In this document: piece by piece, positions 16,922 through 25,395 of the stretch
Layout: the number at the start of each line of letters is the position of its first letter
Numbering within the stretch: position 1 is the first letter of the stretch
Source: Bog-793 sp050014835
Lineage (GTDB): Bacteria; Actinomycetota; Acidimicrobiia; Acidimicrobiales; Bog-793
DNA length: 64,000 bases
Direction of reading: 5' to 3'
Assembly: GCA_050014835.1 (NCBI GenBank)
Contig: JBEKCO010000010.1
Span: 5,430 to 69,429 of the forward strand
Notes under the pieces: model-generated
What the model saw: only the letters and a program-made list of their open reading frames with translations
Databases searched by the model: none
What the model was told of the DNA's origin: nothing
Translations under genes and position numbers: made by a program

Positions 16922-19351
16922 TTAGCTGGGCCCCTCAACCGGAATCGGTTGTCGGTCGGCGACACCCGCTGGCGCCACGCCCGCGGGATCGGCCACGGTT
17001 TGGCTCGCTCGCCGTGCCCCGGCGTCCCGACCGCCCCTCTCCAGGAGCAGGCGCATCTGCTCGCCGAGCACCCGGCTGTTGCATCGCGCGCGCATCGTCG
17101 CCGCCGCGGCCGCTCCCAGCCGCCGGCGGAGGCCCTCGTCCTCGTAGAGCCGGCGCATCCAACGCGCCGCCTCGTCGATGTCCGGATCGGCCCACCACCC
17201 TCCGGGGCGGTAGATGTGCAGGGACCGACGGTTGAAGCGCATGTCGCCGAGGTCGATCTGCGCCATGCGGTAACCGACGGGGCAGCTGTTCTCGAGGGTC
17301 ATGTAGTCCATGTTCCCCGAGTAGGCCGTCCCGATCACCGGTTTGGCGAGGTACATCGCCTCGGCCAAGCCAAGCCCGAATCCCTCGGCGCGGTGGAGCG
17401 AGACATACACGTCGCAGAGGGCGGTAAGTGCGGCAACCTCCTCGGGCCGCATGTCCGTGTCGATGATCGTCCCGCCGACGAGCTTCACGGCGTCCCCGAG
17501 CACCGCCTGCATCTCGGGGTGGCTCGCGAGGTTGATCGTCTTCATGACGAGGTGCACGTCGCCCGCCCGCTCGGCGCGGGAGAACGCCCTCCGGTAGGCC
17601 TCGATCACCCCACGGGGGTTCTTGCGGGCGAGCGTCGAGCTCACGTCGAAGTGGAAAAGGAACAGGCACGACCCGTCGGGCAGGCCGAAGTCGGCGCGCC
17701 GCAACGAGGCATCGGCAACCGGTTCGACGACGCACGGCACGACGCTCAACGGTTTCGTCGTGTAGTTCCGAAACGCCTCGGCGGTGAACGAGCTCGAGAC
17801 CCAGACCTCGTCGACGCGGTCGAACTGCGCCTGGAGCTCAGCCGGGAGGCTGACCTGCTCCCAGTGCCAGTAGGCGACGATCCGGTGGTGCCCGCGACGG
17901 CGCAGGTAGTCGTCCGGCACGAGGGTGAGCTCGTTCACGTTCAAAAAGCACAGGTCCACGTCGTGTGCCCGGCCCTTCGGCAGGTTCCGCAACGCGACCG
18001 GGAGCCGTCGGGGATCCCGGGGCGCGCCGTAGTCGTAGTCCTCGAGCGACACCTCGACGCCCGCGTCGACGAGGGCGCCGACGCTGCGGCGAGCCGCCTC
18101 GGTGAGCCCCGTCGTCGCCTCCCAGCTGCCGATGGCGTTCACCCCGACGGTTCTCCGGTTGACGACCGTCTCCAGGACGGTCTCGACCCGCTCCCGGCGC
18201 CGGGAGGCGCAGACCCGGACGAGCTCGAGGTACTTCGCCCCGAGAGTCTCGGACGCGAGCGCCGGCCGGACGACCGAAGCCGCGATCCGGCCGGCCGCGC
18301 GCGCTCTCTCGGCATCGGCGGCGGCGCGCAGGCGGGCGACGAGAGAGGTCCGCTCGGTCACCGGGTCGGTCGACACGGTCCAGCAGAAGCGCTCGTCGAG
18401 CCCTCGGTACTGGAGTGCCTCGCTGACGATCACCGGACGCCCCGCGCCGAGCGCGCCGAGGACGAGCGTGCTCACCCCGCCGGCCGTCGGGGTCGTCAGG
18501 TCGACGAGCACGTCGCAGCGGTCGAGCAGCGCGGCGAAGCCACCGGCGGCCGAGACCCTGCCGGCCTGGCTGACCGACCCGACGAGTCCCGAGTCCCGCA
18601 CGAGGGCGGCGATCGCCTCTCCGGCGTGAGAGTCGTCCGCCGCGCCGATCACGAGGCCAACCCCGGCGAACTCCCGGTGGACCTCGCCGAAGGCCGCGAG
18701 GGCCAGCGCCACGCGGTCGCGATCGGCGTGGCCGCCGATCACCCCGAACACGGTCGCCCCGTCCTCGCGGGCCGAGACTGGGTCGGGGAGCCCGACCGCC
18801 CGGGGGGCGCAGACGACGTCGGCCCCCGGAGAGCGGCCGGACAGCACCTCGGCCGCCCACGCGCTGTGCACGACGGTCATGAGGCTCGCCTCGACGAGCC
18901 GCCGGGACATCAGCAACCGGAGCGGTTCCGCCGTCGCCCCGTCCCCGGTCGGGCCCGGCGGGTCGGGGGCCGGCCAGCCGGGGAGGTTGAACGCCACCTC
19001 CTCGCGGAACACGGCCCCGTCGACGTCGCCGGCGAGCCGGCGGTAGAAACCGACGAGCGCCGGATCGCCGAGGATGAGGAGCCCCGGACGACGCAGCGCC
19101 GGGCCGTGCACGAAACCGTGGCCGGCCGCGTCATTGCCGATCTCGTAGACGTCGATGTCGTAGTCGTCGGGCTGGTAGTCGGACGCCGCGACGACCCGCA
19201 CGCCCTCGGGAACCTCCGCCCACTCGGCGACGTCGTCACGGACCACCGCCGCGACGCCGGCGTCGCGGGCGAGGGCGGCGAGCAGGACATGAGCGTGACG
19301 GGCGACCTCGCCACGCTGCGGGGGCAGCGGGGTCCAGACCGCGACCCTCAC
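16922..19351 (-). CDS. Tandem two-domain glycosyltransferase (GT4-GT4 fusion)
   Basis: An 809-residue protein with two GT-B units. Residues 1 to about 390 (RVAVWTPLPPQRGEVARHAH start, VVHSAWAAEVL, RFCWTVSTDP) are homologous to the 390-residue glycosyltransferase downstream. Residues about 395-790 form a different GT4 enzyme: VNAIGSWEATTGL, YWHWEQVSLPAE, WVSSSFTAEAFRNY, ARKNPRGVIEAYRRAF and the E-x7-E donor motif in HRAEGFGLGLAEAMYLAKPV. Such tandem enzymes often add two sugars in turn. It starts at GTG, 22 nt after the methyltransferase gene. The first domain's donor region is weaker than the second and could be mainly structural. Acceptor unknown. Confidence 0.88.
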   Translation of the reverse strand: MRVAVWTPLPPQRGEVARHAHVLLAALARDAGVAAVVRDDVAEWAEVPEGVRVVAASDYQPDDYDIDVYEIGNDAAGHGFVHGPALRRPGLLILGDPALVGFYRRLAGDVDGAVFREEVAFNLPGWPAPDPPGPTGDGATAEPLRLLMSRRLVEASLMTVVHSAWAAEVLSGRSPGADVVCAPRAVGLPDPVSAREDGATVFGVIGGHADRDRVALALAAFGEVHREFAGVGLVIGAADDSHAGEAIAALVRDSGLVGSVSQAGRVSAAGGFAALLDRCDVLVDLTTPTAGGVSTLVLGALGAGRPVIVSEALQYRGLDERFCWTVSTDPVTERTSLVARLRAAADAERARAAGRIAASVVRPALASETLGAKYLELVRVCASRRRERVETVLETVVNRRTVGVNAIGSWEATTGLTEAARRSVGALVDAGVEVSLEDYDYGAPRDPRRLPVALRNLPKGRAHDVDLCFLNVNELTLVPDDYLRRRGHHRIVAYWHWEQVSLPAELQAQFDRVDEVWVSSSFTAEAFRNYTTKPLSVVPCVVEPVADASLRRADFGLPDGSCLFLFHFDVSSTLARKNPRGVIEAYRRAFSRAERAGDVHLVMKTINLASHPEMQAVLGDAVKLVGGTIIDTDMRPEEVAALTALCDVYVSLHRAEGFGLGLAEAMYLAKPVIGTAYSGNMDYMTLENSCPVGYRMAQIDLGDMRFNRRSLHIYRPGGWWADPDIDEAARWMRRLYEDEGLRRRLGAAAAATMRARCNSRVLGEQMRLLLERGGRDAGARRASQTVADPAGVAPAGVADRQPIPVEGPS

Positions 19352-19373
19352 CTAGGCGCTCCGCCCGCGGCCG

Positions 19374-20558
19374 TCACGGGCGGCGCGCGAGGACCGCGTA
19401 GTCCCGCGCGCTGGAAAACCGCGCCGTGACGAGGTCGTAGAGCCGCTTCACGTCGCTGGACCACGGCGCGTCGTCGGCCGGCCCCGGCACCGACGGGTCG
19501 GGGGGCTCCAAGAAGCGCACTTCGACGTCGGTGAAGCCGCGCGACCCGACGACGAAGGCGAGCAGCTCCGGCGGGATCGGCCGGCGGTGCCTCGGGTCGA
19601 GGTAGAACGATGACGCGCCGACGACGAGGTTCTCGGGGTTCGGCGTCTCGACGATGACGAGCCCACCGGGTTCGATCGCCCGCACGGCGAGGTCGAGCAT
19701 CGCGATGAGCTCCTCGATGCCGACGGACTCGGCGACCTGGATCGCCGAGACCGCCCGCAGGCTGTGTTCCTTCACGCCCTCGAGGTGCTCGATGGCCCCG
19801 GCGAGCCGGACGTCGAGGCCGCGCTGGCAGCCGGTCTCGACGAAGTACGGGTTCGTCTCCACGCCGTAGGCGGTCGCGCCCGCCTCGGCGAGCAGTTCGA
19901 GGAGCTCGCCGCGCCCGCAGCCGACGTCGAGCACCGGGAGGGCGGAATCGACGGCCGCGATGTCGGCGAGGTACCCGCGCAGCCGCTCCTTGACGACGTC
20001 ACGGGGCCCGCGGAACGCCTCGACGAAGGCGCCGTAGAGGTTGTCGAACGCGCCCGGCAGGGCGGCGAGCTCCTCGGCCGGCGGGAGGTCCGGGAGCCCG
20101 TGGCGCACCTGGTCGAGCAGCAGGTCGACCTGGGCGAGGCGGATCTGGGCCTGGTCGAGGCGCGCGCTCAATTCGGCGACCCGGGGGCGGGTCTCACTGG
20201 AGTCACGGGCGACCGCCGCCATCTCGTCGCGGAGCTGCTGCACGACCTCACCCATCTCGGTGCGGATGATGCCGACGGCGTCGTGGAGCCGGGCGAAGGA
20301 CTGCTGGTGGGCGAGCTCGACCTCGTCGCGCAGCAGGTCCCGGTCCCACAGGACGTCCTCGAGGATGTCGTCGTGGCGCACCATCTCGCCCAGAAGCTCG
20401 CGGTTGAAATCGACCTGGTGACGCAACATCGGCCAGCACAGGCGGGCGACGAACCGCCGGACGAGCTTCCAGTGGGCATCCGGCGACACCGGGAGCCCGA
20501 AGCTCGCGTTGACCCCCATCGTGTGGTAACGATCCGGGGGAGACGGTGGACGGGGCAT
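19374..20558 (-). CDS. Coiled-coil SAM-dependent methyltransferase of a polysaccharide cluster
   Basis: A 394-residue protein. Residues 15-150 are helical coiled coil (HQVDFNRELL, DRDLLRDEVELAHQQ, then RVAELSARLDQAQIRLAQVD). Residues about 165-394 form a class I methyltransferase: FRGPRDVVKERLRGYL leads into motif I LDVGCGRGE (about 210-218), GVETNPYFVETG and VIVETPNPENL. This architecture resembles glycan chain-terminating methyltransferases of the WbdD kind, where the coiled coil measures chain length, but no kinase domain is present and the role here is inferred. The ATG at 20558 has a GGGAGGAAG ribosome site; a TAGGCT -10-like box lies at 20612-20617. First gene of the four-gene cluster. 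Confidence 0.85.
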   Translation of the reverse strand: MPRPPSPPDRYHTMGVNASFGLPVSPDAHWKLVRRFVARLCWPMLRHQVDFNRELLGEMVRHDDILEDVLWDRDLLRDEVELAHQQSFARLHDAVGIIRTEMGEVVQQLRDEMAAVARDSSETRPRVAELSARLDQAQIRLAQVDLLLDQVRHGLPDLPPAEELAALPGAFDNLYGAFVEAFRGPRDVVKERLRGYLADIAAVDSALPVLDVGCGRGELLELLAEAGATAYGVETNPYFVETGCQRGLDVRLAGAIEHLEGVKEHSLRAVSAIQVAESVGIEELIAMLDLAVRAIEPGGLVIVETPNPENLVVGASSFYLDPRHRRPIPPELLAFVVGSRGFTDVEVRFLEPPDPSVPGPADDAPWSSDVKRLYDLVTARFSSARDYAVLARRP

Positions 20559-20763
20559 CGGCTCTTCCTCCCGAGTTTGCCGCGGTCGCCGACGTGCGTC
20601 AGCCGCGACGAAGCCTAATGTGCCCGCTCCAGGCGTTGGCGCTGCCCGACCAGCCCCGGAGCCGGGCGACCTTTTCGTACCGGCCGTGTCGGCGGGGCAC
20701 GGGGGGCTGTCGGGCGCCGCAGCGCCCCTCCGACCGAAGCGCCAGGTCACGCGGCGGATGCGA

Positions 20764-20994
20764 CTACTGACCCTGGCTCTGGCGCCGCCGGGCGCTAAAG
20801 CGCCGTGGGTGGAAGAACCAGTAGAAGTTGATCGTCCAGCCCCAACCGAAGCTCTTCGGCGGGAAAAGGCGCGGGTCGTCGCTGTTCCACATCCGCGATC
20901 GGGCGCGCTCCGCCGTCGGGGGCTGGAAATCGTAGGGAATACCGAGGAATTCCTTCGGACGGGCACCGTCGGGTGATCCGGGATCCTTCGCCAT
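20764..20994 (-). CDS. DUF5808-type small protein
   Basis: A 76-residue protein whose centre, MWNSDDPRLFPPKSFGWGWT then INFYWFFHP, matches the short DUF5808 pattern (N-DDPRLFVPK-FGWGWTINF). The ATG at 20994 has a GAGGAG ribosome site 4 nt upstream. The function of the family is unknown; in other proteins this domain often accompanies membrane segments, and here the tail FYWFFHPRRFSARRR ends basic. It lies alone between truA and the methyltransferase, about 200 nt from the latter. Confidence 0.7.
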   Translation of the reverse strand: MAKDPGSPDGARPKEFLGIPYDFQPPTAERARSRMWNSDDPRLFPPKSFGWGWTINFYWFFHPRRFSARRRQSQGQ

Positions 20995-21063
20995 CGCGCT
21001 CCTCGTGCCAGGGTGCCCCATTATCCCGCGGCGCCGCGCGCCGAACCCACGGAGCCGGACTTG

Positions 21064-21948
21064 TCAGGACCAGGTCCCGGTGAGGGCCGCCGGATAGCGC
21101 ACGGCAACGAGGCACAGCCCGGCGGGCGGGGCCGGCGAGGGCGCGCCGGCCCGGTTCGCGCTGGCGAGGCGGGTGACGAGATCGCTCGGCCGCAGGCGCC
21201 CCGTTCCGACGGCGACGAGGGCGCCGACGATCGAGCGCACCATCTGATGGCAAAAGGCGTCGGACTCGATCTCGAAACGCACCAATCCCTCGCCCGCCGT
21301 CGTGAACTCGGCGTGTGCGACCCGGCGCACGATCGGGCCGTCGGGCCGGTCCGGGGGGCGGCGGCAGAAGGCGGCGAAGTCGTGCTCGCCGAGCAGCGCG
21401 TCGGCGGCGAGCCGCATCGGGGCGAGCTCGACCGGCCCCTCGAGGTGCCAGACCGCCCCGCGTCGCCGCGGGTCCGTCCGGGTGCCCGCCTCGAGGTCGT
21501 AGCGGTAGCGGCGGGCGACGGCCGACTTCCGGGCGTCGAAGCCCTCCGGGGCGACGAGCGCCCGCCAGACGGCGGTCTCCGGGCCGAGCTGGTGCGAGAG
21601 CGCCTCGGCGAGCCGGGGCAGCTCCCGGCCCGGGACGAGCGCGCCGTCGCCGTAGCGGTCGGCGAGGAAGTCTGCGCCGAGGTCGGCATGGACGACCTGG
21701 GCGGTCGCGTGGACTCCGGTGTCGGTCCGGCCGGCGCAGGTGAGGCCGACGGCCCGCCCGGTCATCTCGCCGAGCGCGGCGGCGAGCTCACCGCCCACGG
21801 TGCGCTGGCCGGGCTGCGCGGCGAAGCCGTGGTAGCCGGAGCCGTCGTAGGCGAGGCCGAGGGCGATCCTCCGGGTCGGCGCCGGTTCGGCGCCCGCGGG
21901 GGGGCTGGGCTCGACGACGGGTGCCTCGGGGCGGGCCCGCTCGCCCAC
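21064..21948 (-). CDS. truA: tRNA pseudouridine(38-40) synthase TruA
   Basis: A 294-residue enzyme that isomerises uridines 38-40 in the tRNA anticodon arm. After a roughly 25-residue Pro/Ala-rich N-terminal extension comes LGLAYDGSGYHGFAAQPGQRT, then the catalytic aspartate in CAGRTDTGVHATAQV. The tract SDAFCHQMVRSIVGALVAVGTG is the conserved C-terminal part. It follows rplQ by 10 nt, the usual actinobacterial position at the end of the alpha operon. A start further in would trim the extension. Confidence 0.97.
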   Translation of the reverse strand: MGERARPEAPVVEPSPPAGAEPAPTRRIALGLAYDGSGYHGFAAQPGQRTVGGELAAALGEMTGRAVGLTCAGRTDTGVHATAQVVHADLGADFLADRYGDGALVPGRELPRLAEALSHQLGPETAVWRALVAPEGFDARKSAVARRYRYDLEAGTRTDPRRRGAVWHLEGPVELAPMRLAADALLGEHDFAAFCRRPPDRPDGPIVRRVAHAEFTTAGEGLVRFEIESDAFCHQMVRSIVGALVAVGTGRLRPSDLVTRLASANRAGAPSPAPPAGLCLVAVRYPAALTGTWS

Positions 21949-21958
21949 CGCAGGGCCG

Positions 21959-22321
21959 CTAGCTCGGCTCGACGAACTCGACTCTCGCCATCGGGGCGTT
22001 GTCCCCCGGGCGGGGGCCGAGCTTCAGGATCCGCAGGTACCCGCCGTTGCGGTCGGCGTAGCGCGGGCCGATCTCGGAGAACAGCTTGTGCGCCATGTCC
22101 TTGTCCCGCAGGAACGCCACGACCTGCCGCTGGTTGTGCACCCCGCCCGAGCGGGCCCGGGTGATCAGCTTCTCGGCGACCGGGCGGAGCGCCTTCGCCT
22201 TCGCCTCGGTCGTGACGATCGCCTCGGCGGCGATGAGCGAGGCGATGAGGTTGCCGAGCATCGCCTTCTGGTGGGCCGCGTCGCCACCGAACCGGACGCT
22301 CTTCCTCGGGGCCGCCGGCAC
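21959..22321 (-). CDS. rplQ: 50S ribosomal protein L17
   Basis: A 120-residue protein near the peptide exit. It starts at GTG one base after the rpoA stop. Conserved parts: RFGGDAAHQKAMLGNLIASLI, VTTEAKAKALRPVAEKLIT and the end GGYLRILKLGPRPGDNAPMARVEF. Length is typical of actinobacterial L17 without the long tail some relatives have. Confidence 0.98.
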   Translation of the reverse strand: MPAAPRKSVRFGGDAAHQKAMLGNLIASLIAAEAIVTTEAKAKALRPVAEKLITRARSGGVHNQRQVVAFLRDKDMAHKLFSEIGPRYADRNGGYLRILKLGPRPGDNAPMARVEFVEPS

Positions 22322-22322
22322 G

Positions 22323-23264
22323 TCAGTACCGGTCGCCGGCGAGCGAGAGCCCGCGCTCGTCGAGGCGCTGCAGCACCTCGTCGAGGGACTTCTGGCCGAA
22401 GTTCGTGATGCCGAGCAGGTCCGCCGGCGTCCGTTCGACGAGCTCGCCGATGGTGTTGATCTGCGCCCGCTTCAGGCAGTTGCGGGGCCGCTCGGTGAGG
22501 TCGAGCTCCTCGATCGGCTGGTCGAGGTCCGGTGAGCCGCTCGACGCCGTGGCGGCGTCGCCGAGCTCGAGCCCGCGGGCCTCGTCGGTGAGCTCGGCGA
22601 CGAGGTTGACGAGGGCGCGCAACGTCTGGCCCGCCGAAGCGAGCGCCTGGCGGGGCGAGATCGAACCGTCCGTCTCGATGTCGAGGACGAGCCGGTCGTA
22701 GTCCGTCGACTGCTCGACGCGGGTCGGCTCGACGGTGAAGGCGACCCGGCGGACCGGCGAGAAGATGGCGTCGACCGGGATGACCCCGATCGTCGAGGAG
22801 TGCTTGCTCTTCTCCGCCGAGACGTAGCCCTTGCCGCGCTCGACCGTCACGTCCATCGCCAGCCGCCCCTTGGTGTTGACGGTGGCGATGTGCAGGCTCG
22901 GGTTGAGCACCTCGACGTCGGCGGTCAGCTTCAGGTCGGCGCCGGTGACCTCCGCTGGACCGCGCACGTCGACGCGCAGCGTCACCCGCTCGTCGGACTC
23001 GACGACGAGGACGAGGTCCTTCAGGTTCAGAATGATGTCGCTGACGTCCTCTTTCACGCCGGACAGGTAGGTGAACTCGTGGAGGGCGTCGTCGAAACGG
23101 ACCTGGGTCACCGCGGCGCCCGGGATCGACGAGAGCAGCGTCCGGCGCAACGAGTTCCCGAGCGTGTGCCCGAATCCCGGGTCGAGCGGGCCGACGGAGA
23201 ACCGCTGGCGGTTCTCCTCCTCCTCGCCGATCGCTTCGACGGCAGGTCGCTGGATGATGAGCAT
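22323..23264 (-). CDS. rpoA: DNA-directed RNA polymerase alpha subunit
   Basis: A 313-residue subunit that nucleates polymerase assembly. The ATG at 23264 gives MLIIQRPAVEAI. The N-terminal dimer domain shows PGFGHTLGNSLRRTLLSSIPG. After the linker (about residues 228-242), the C-terminal domain carries ELDLTERPRNCLKRAQINT and LLGITNFGQKSLDEV, which contact promoter DNA and activators. It lies in the usual infA-rpmJ-rpsM-rpsK-rpsD-rpoA-rplQ order. Longer upstream readings overlap rpsD and are not supported. Confidence 0.98.
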   Translation of the reverse strand: MLIIQRPAVEAIGEEEENRQRFSVGPLDPGFGHTLGNSLRRTLLSSIPGAAVTQVRFDDALHEFTYLSGVKEDVSDIILNLKDLVLVVESDERVTLRVDVRGPAEVTGADLKLTADVEVLNPSLHIATVNTKGRLAMDVTVERGKGYVSAEKSKHSSTIGVIPVDAIFSPVRRVAFTVEPTRVEQSTDYDRLVLDIETDGSISPRQALASAGQTLRALVNLVAELTDEARGLELGDAATASSGSPDLDQPIEELDLTERPRNCLKRAQINTIGELVERTPADLLGITNFGQKSLDEVLQRLDERGLSLAGDRY

Positions 23265-23289
23265 TGGCGCTCTCCTCGCTCGGGCGCGG

Positions 23290-23916
23290 CTACTTCGAGT
23301 ACAGCTCGACGATGAGCTGCTCGCGCACCTGGGTGTCGATCTGTTCGCGCTCGGGCAGCGCCCGGACGCGGACGGTGCTGCCGCCCTCCTCGACCTCGAG
23401 CCAGCCGGGGACGGGCCGGTCGATGAGGTCGAGGTTCTGGCGCACCGTGATGAAGTCCGCCGCCTTCTCGGAGAGGGCGACGACATCGCCGAGCCGGACC
23501 CGGAAACTCGCGATCGTCACCCGGTGGTCGTTCACGCGCACGAGCCCGTGGGAGACGAACTGGCGCGCCTGGGACCGGCTCGTGGCCCAGCGGGCCCGGA
23601 AGACGACGTTGTCGAGGCGGGTCTCGAGCATGCGGAGCAGGTTCTCGCCGGTGATGCCCGGGCGATGGCTCGCCTCCTCGTAGAGGCTGCGGAACTGTCT
23701 CTCCAGCACGCCGTAGATGCGCCGGGCCTTCTGCTTCTCGCGCAGCTGGGCGAGGTACTCCGAGCCCTGGCGCGACCGGTCCCGCCCGTGCTCACCCGGC
23801 GGGTACGGCCGCCGTTCGATCGGGCACTGCGGGCTCTCGCACTTCGGCCCTTTCAAGAAGAGCTTGACCTTCTCGCGGCGGCACAACCGGCACACCGGAC
23901 CCAGGTAACGGGCCAT
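23290..23916 (-). CDS. rpsD: 30S ribosomal protein S4 (zinc-binding form)
   Basis: A 208-residue primary 16S-binding protein. It starts MARYLGPVCRLCRREKVKLF; Cys9, Cys12 and the pair in KCESPQC (about residues 26 and 31) form the zinc knuckle of the C+ type S4. The S4 RNA-binding domain follows (RLDNVVFRARWATSRSQARQ, FVSHGLVRVNDHRV). In some bacteria S4 represses its own operon; nothing here proves that. It is 17 nt after rpsK and 25 nt before rpoA. Confidence 0.98.
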   Translation of the reverse strand: MARYLGPVCRLCRREKVKLFLKGPKCESPQCPIERRPYPPGEHGRDRSRQGSEYLAQLREKQKARRIYGVLERQFRSLYEEASHRPGITGENLLRMLETRLDNVVFRARWATSRSQARQFVSHGLVRVNDHRVTIASFRVRLGDVVALSEKAADFITVRQNLDLIDRPVPGWLEVEEGGSTVRVRALPEREQIDTQVREQLIVELYSK

Positions 23917-23933
23917 CGTCGTCCTTTCCTCGC

Positions 23934-24335
23934 CTAGACCCGGCGCCGCTTCTTGGGGCGGCAGCCGTTGTGCGGGATGGGCGTGACGTCCTTGATCCCC
24001 GTCACCTCGATGCCGGTCGCGGCGAGCGACCGGATCGCCGTCTCGCGTCCCGAACCGGGTCCCCGGACGAGCACGTCGACACGGCGTACGCCGTGCTCCA
24101 TCGCCCGGCGGGCGCACTGCTCGGCGGCCATCTGGGCGGCGAACGGCGTCGACTTGCGAGAGCCCTTGAAGCCGACGTTGCCGGCGGAGGCCCAGGCGAT
24201 GACGTTGCCCTCGTGGTCGGCGATCGAGACGATCGTGTTGTTGAACGAGCTCTTGATGTGGGCGACGCCGTGGGCGACGTTCTTGCGCTCGCGCTTGCGG
24301 GGCCGGCGGCCCCCGGGCTTCGTCGGCTTGGCCAT
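23934..24335 (-). CDS. rpsK: 30S ribosomal protein S11
   Basis: A 133-residue platform protein near the mRNA exit. The ATG at 24335 gives MAKPTKPGGRRPRKRERKNV. Conserved HIKSSFNNTIVSIADHEGNV and the closing KDVTPIPHNGCRPKKRRRV are present. The reading upstream of this ATG is not conserved and would cross the 79-nt gap to rpsM. Confidence 0.98.
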   Translation of the reverse strand: MAKPTKPGGRRPRKRERKNVAHGVAHIKSSFNNTIVSIADHEGNVIAWASAGNVGFKGSRKSTPFAAQMAAEQCARRAMEHGVRRVDVLVRGPGSGRETAIRSLAATGIEVTGIKDVTPIPHNGCRPKKRRRV

Positions 24336-24414
24336 CAGGCGCCGACCTCGGGGCGGCCCGCCAGTCGACAGGGCGCGGCGGCGGGAGAGTGGCTGGTGTG
24401 GCGGGTCGGACTCA

Positions 24415-24795
24415 TCAGTGCTTGCGGACCTTCTTCTTCCCGGCGACGGTCTTCTTCGGGCCCTTGCGGGTTCGGGCGTTCGTGTGCGTGCGCTGTCCCC
24501 GCACGGGGAGTCCCCGGCGGTGGCGGACGCCCTGATAGGAGCCGATCTCCATCTTCCGCTTGATGTCCTGGGCGACATCGCGCCGCAGGTCCCCTTCGAC
24601 TTTCAGGTTGGCGTCGACGTAGGTGCGGATCCGGGCGACCTCTTCCTCGGTGAGGTCGCGCACCCGCGTGCTCACGTCGAGGTCGGCCGCCACACAGATC
24701 TGCTGCGCGGTCGTGCGGCCGATGCCGTAGATGTAGGTGAGCGAGATCTCGAGACGCTTCTCGCGCGGGATGTCGACGCCGGAGATGCGAGCCAT
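24415..24795 (-). CDS. rpsM: 30S ribosomal protein S13
   Basis: A 126-residue head protein that bridges the subunits and touches the P-site tRNA with its basic tail. It begins MARISGVDIPREKRLEISLT, contains YIYGIGRTTAQQIC, and ends in the conserved YQGVRHRRGLPVRGQRTHTN followed by KGPKKTVAGKKKVRKH. It lies 3 nt after rpmJ. Confidence 0.98.
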   Translation of the reverse strand: MARISGVDIPREKRLEISLTYIYGIGRTTAQQICVAADLDVSTRVRDLTEEEVARIRTYVDANLKVEGDLRRDVAQDIKRKMEIGSYQGVRHRRGLPVRGQRTHTNARTRKGPKKTVAGKKKVRKH

Positions 24796-24798
24796 CTT

Positions 24799-24912
24799 CT
24801 AGCCCTGACGCTGCTTGTGGCGCGGGTTGTCGCAGATCACGACCACGCGGCCGTGCCGGCGGATGACCTTGCACTTCTCGCACATCGCTTTGACGCTCGG
24901 ACGTACCTTCAC
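24799..24912 (-). CDS. rpmJ: 50S ribosomal protein L36
   Basis: A 37-residue zinc-ribbon protein, read directly from the minus strand: KVRPSVKAMCEKCKVIRRHG then RVVVICDNPRHKQRQG. Ligands are Cys11, Cys14, Cys27 and His32, the zinc-binding (C+) form. It starts at GTG with an AGAGGA site upstream. Size and sequence match the family exactly. It lies 54 nt after infA and 3 nt before rpsM. Confidence 0.97.
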   Translation of the reverse strand: MKVRPSVKAMCEKCKVIRRHGRVVVICDNPRHKQRQG

Positions 24913-24966
24913 TTCCCCATCCTCTGGATCGTGGTTCGGCGGGACCCCGCGGACACCCGCTCGTGC

Positions 24967-25191
24967 CTACTTGTACCGATAGGTGATCCGGCCTCTCGAC
25001 AGGTCGTACGGTGTGATCTCGACCTGGACTCGGTCGCCCGGGAGGATGCGGATGCGGTGCATGCGCATCTTGCCTGAGCTGTGGGCGAGCACCTTGTGAC
25101 CGTTCTCGAGCTCGACACGGAACATCGCGTTCGGCAACGGCTCGACGACCGTGCCCTCGAGCACGATCGCGTCTTCCTTCGGCTTCGGCAG
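24967..25191 (-). CDS. infA: Translation initiation factor IF-1, probable CTG start
   Basis: A 74-residue OB-fold factor that occupies the ribosomal A site during initiation. The core VEPLPNAMFRVELENGHKVL and the end VEITPYDLSRGRITYRYK are diagnostic. The only in-frame ATG/GTG at the front is a GTG at 25164, giving 65 residues and cutting the conserved N-terminus. Reading from CTG at 25191 restores LPKPKEDAIVLEG, the usual IF-1 start, at the family length, with a GGAGG site 5 nt upstream. An ATG at the same spot is out of frame, so a one- or two-base sequence error is the alternative. It follows map after a 215-nt leader region. Confidence 0.9.
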   Translation of the reverse strand: MPKPKEDAIVLEGTVVEPLPNAMFRVELENGHKVLAHSSGKMRMHRIRILPGDRVQVEITPYDLSRGRITYRYK

Positions 25192-25352
25192 GTCATCCTC
25201 CTCGACAGATCTTCCGCTTCACGGGTGCACCGCGCATCTGCACGCGGCACCGCGCCATCGGCCCACGGCGAGCGGTGGGACCGCCCCGATCGTCCGCGTG
25301 ACCTGCGGCCGTGGGGCCACAAGATGTGCATTCTCGCATGTGCTCAGCGGCC

Positions 25353-25365
25353 CGCGACAACAAAA
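25353..25365 (-). promoter_or_regulatory. 13-nt box shared with the rpoB promoter region
   Basis: TTTTGTTGTCGCG on the minus strand, identical to 50775-50787 upstream of rpoB. It lies in the 5' leader of the infA-rpoA operon, downstream of the extended -10. Function unknown; possibly a common regulatory or RNA-level site for the RNA polymerase operons. Confidence 0.35.
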
Positions 25366-25395
25366 CGACGGGCCGGCCGACCCGAAGCAGAGAGG

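Noticed and set aside
23265..23486. N-terminally extended rpoA.
   Set aside because: The extra residues overlap rpsD and are low-complexity; MLIIQRP is the conserved start.
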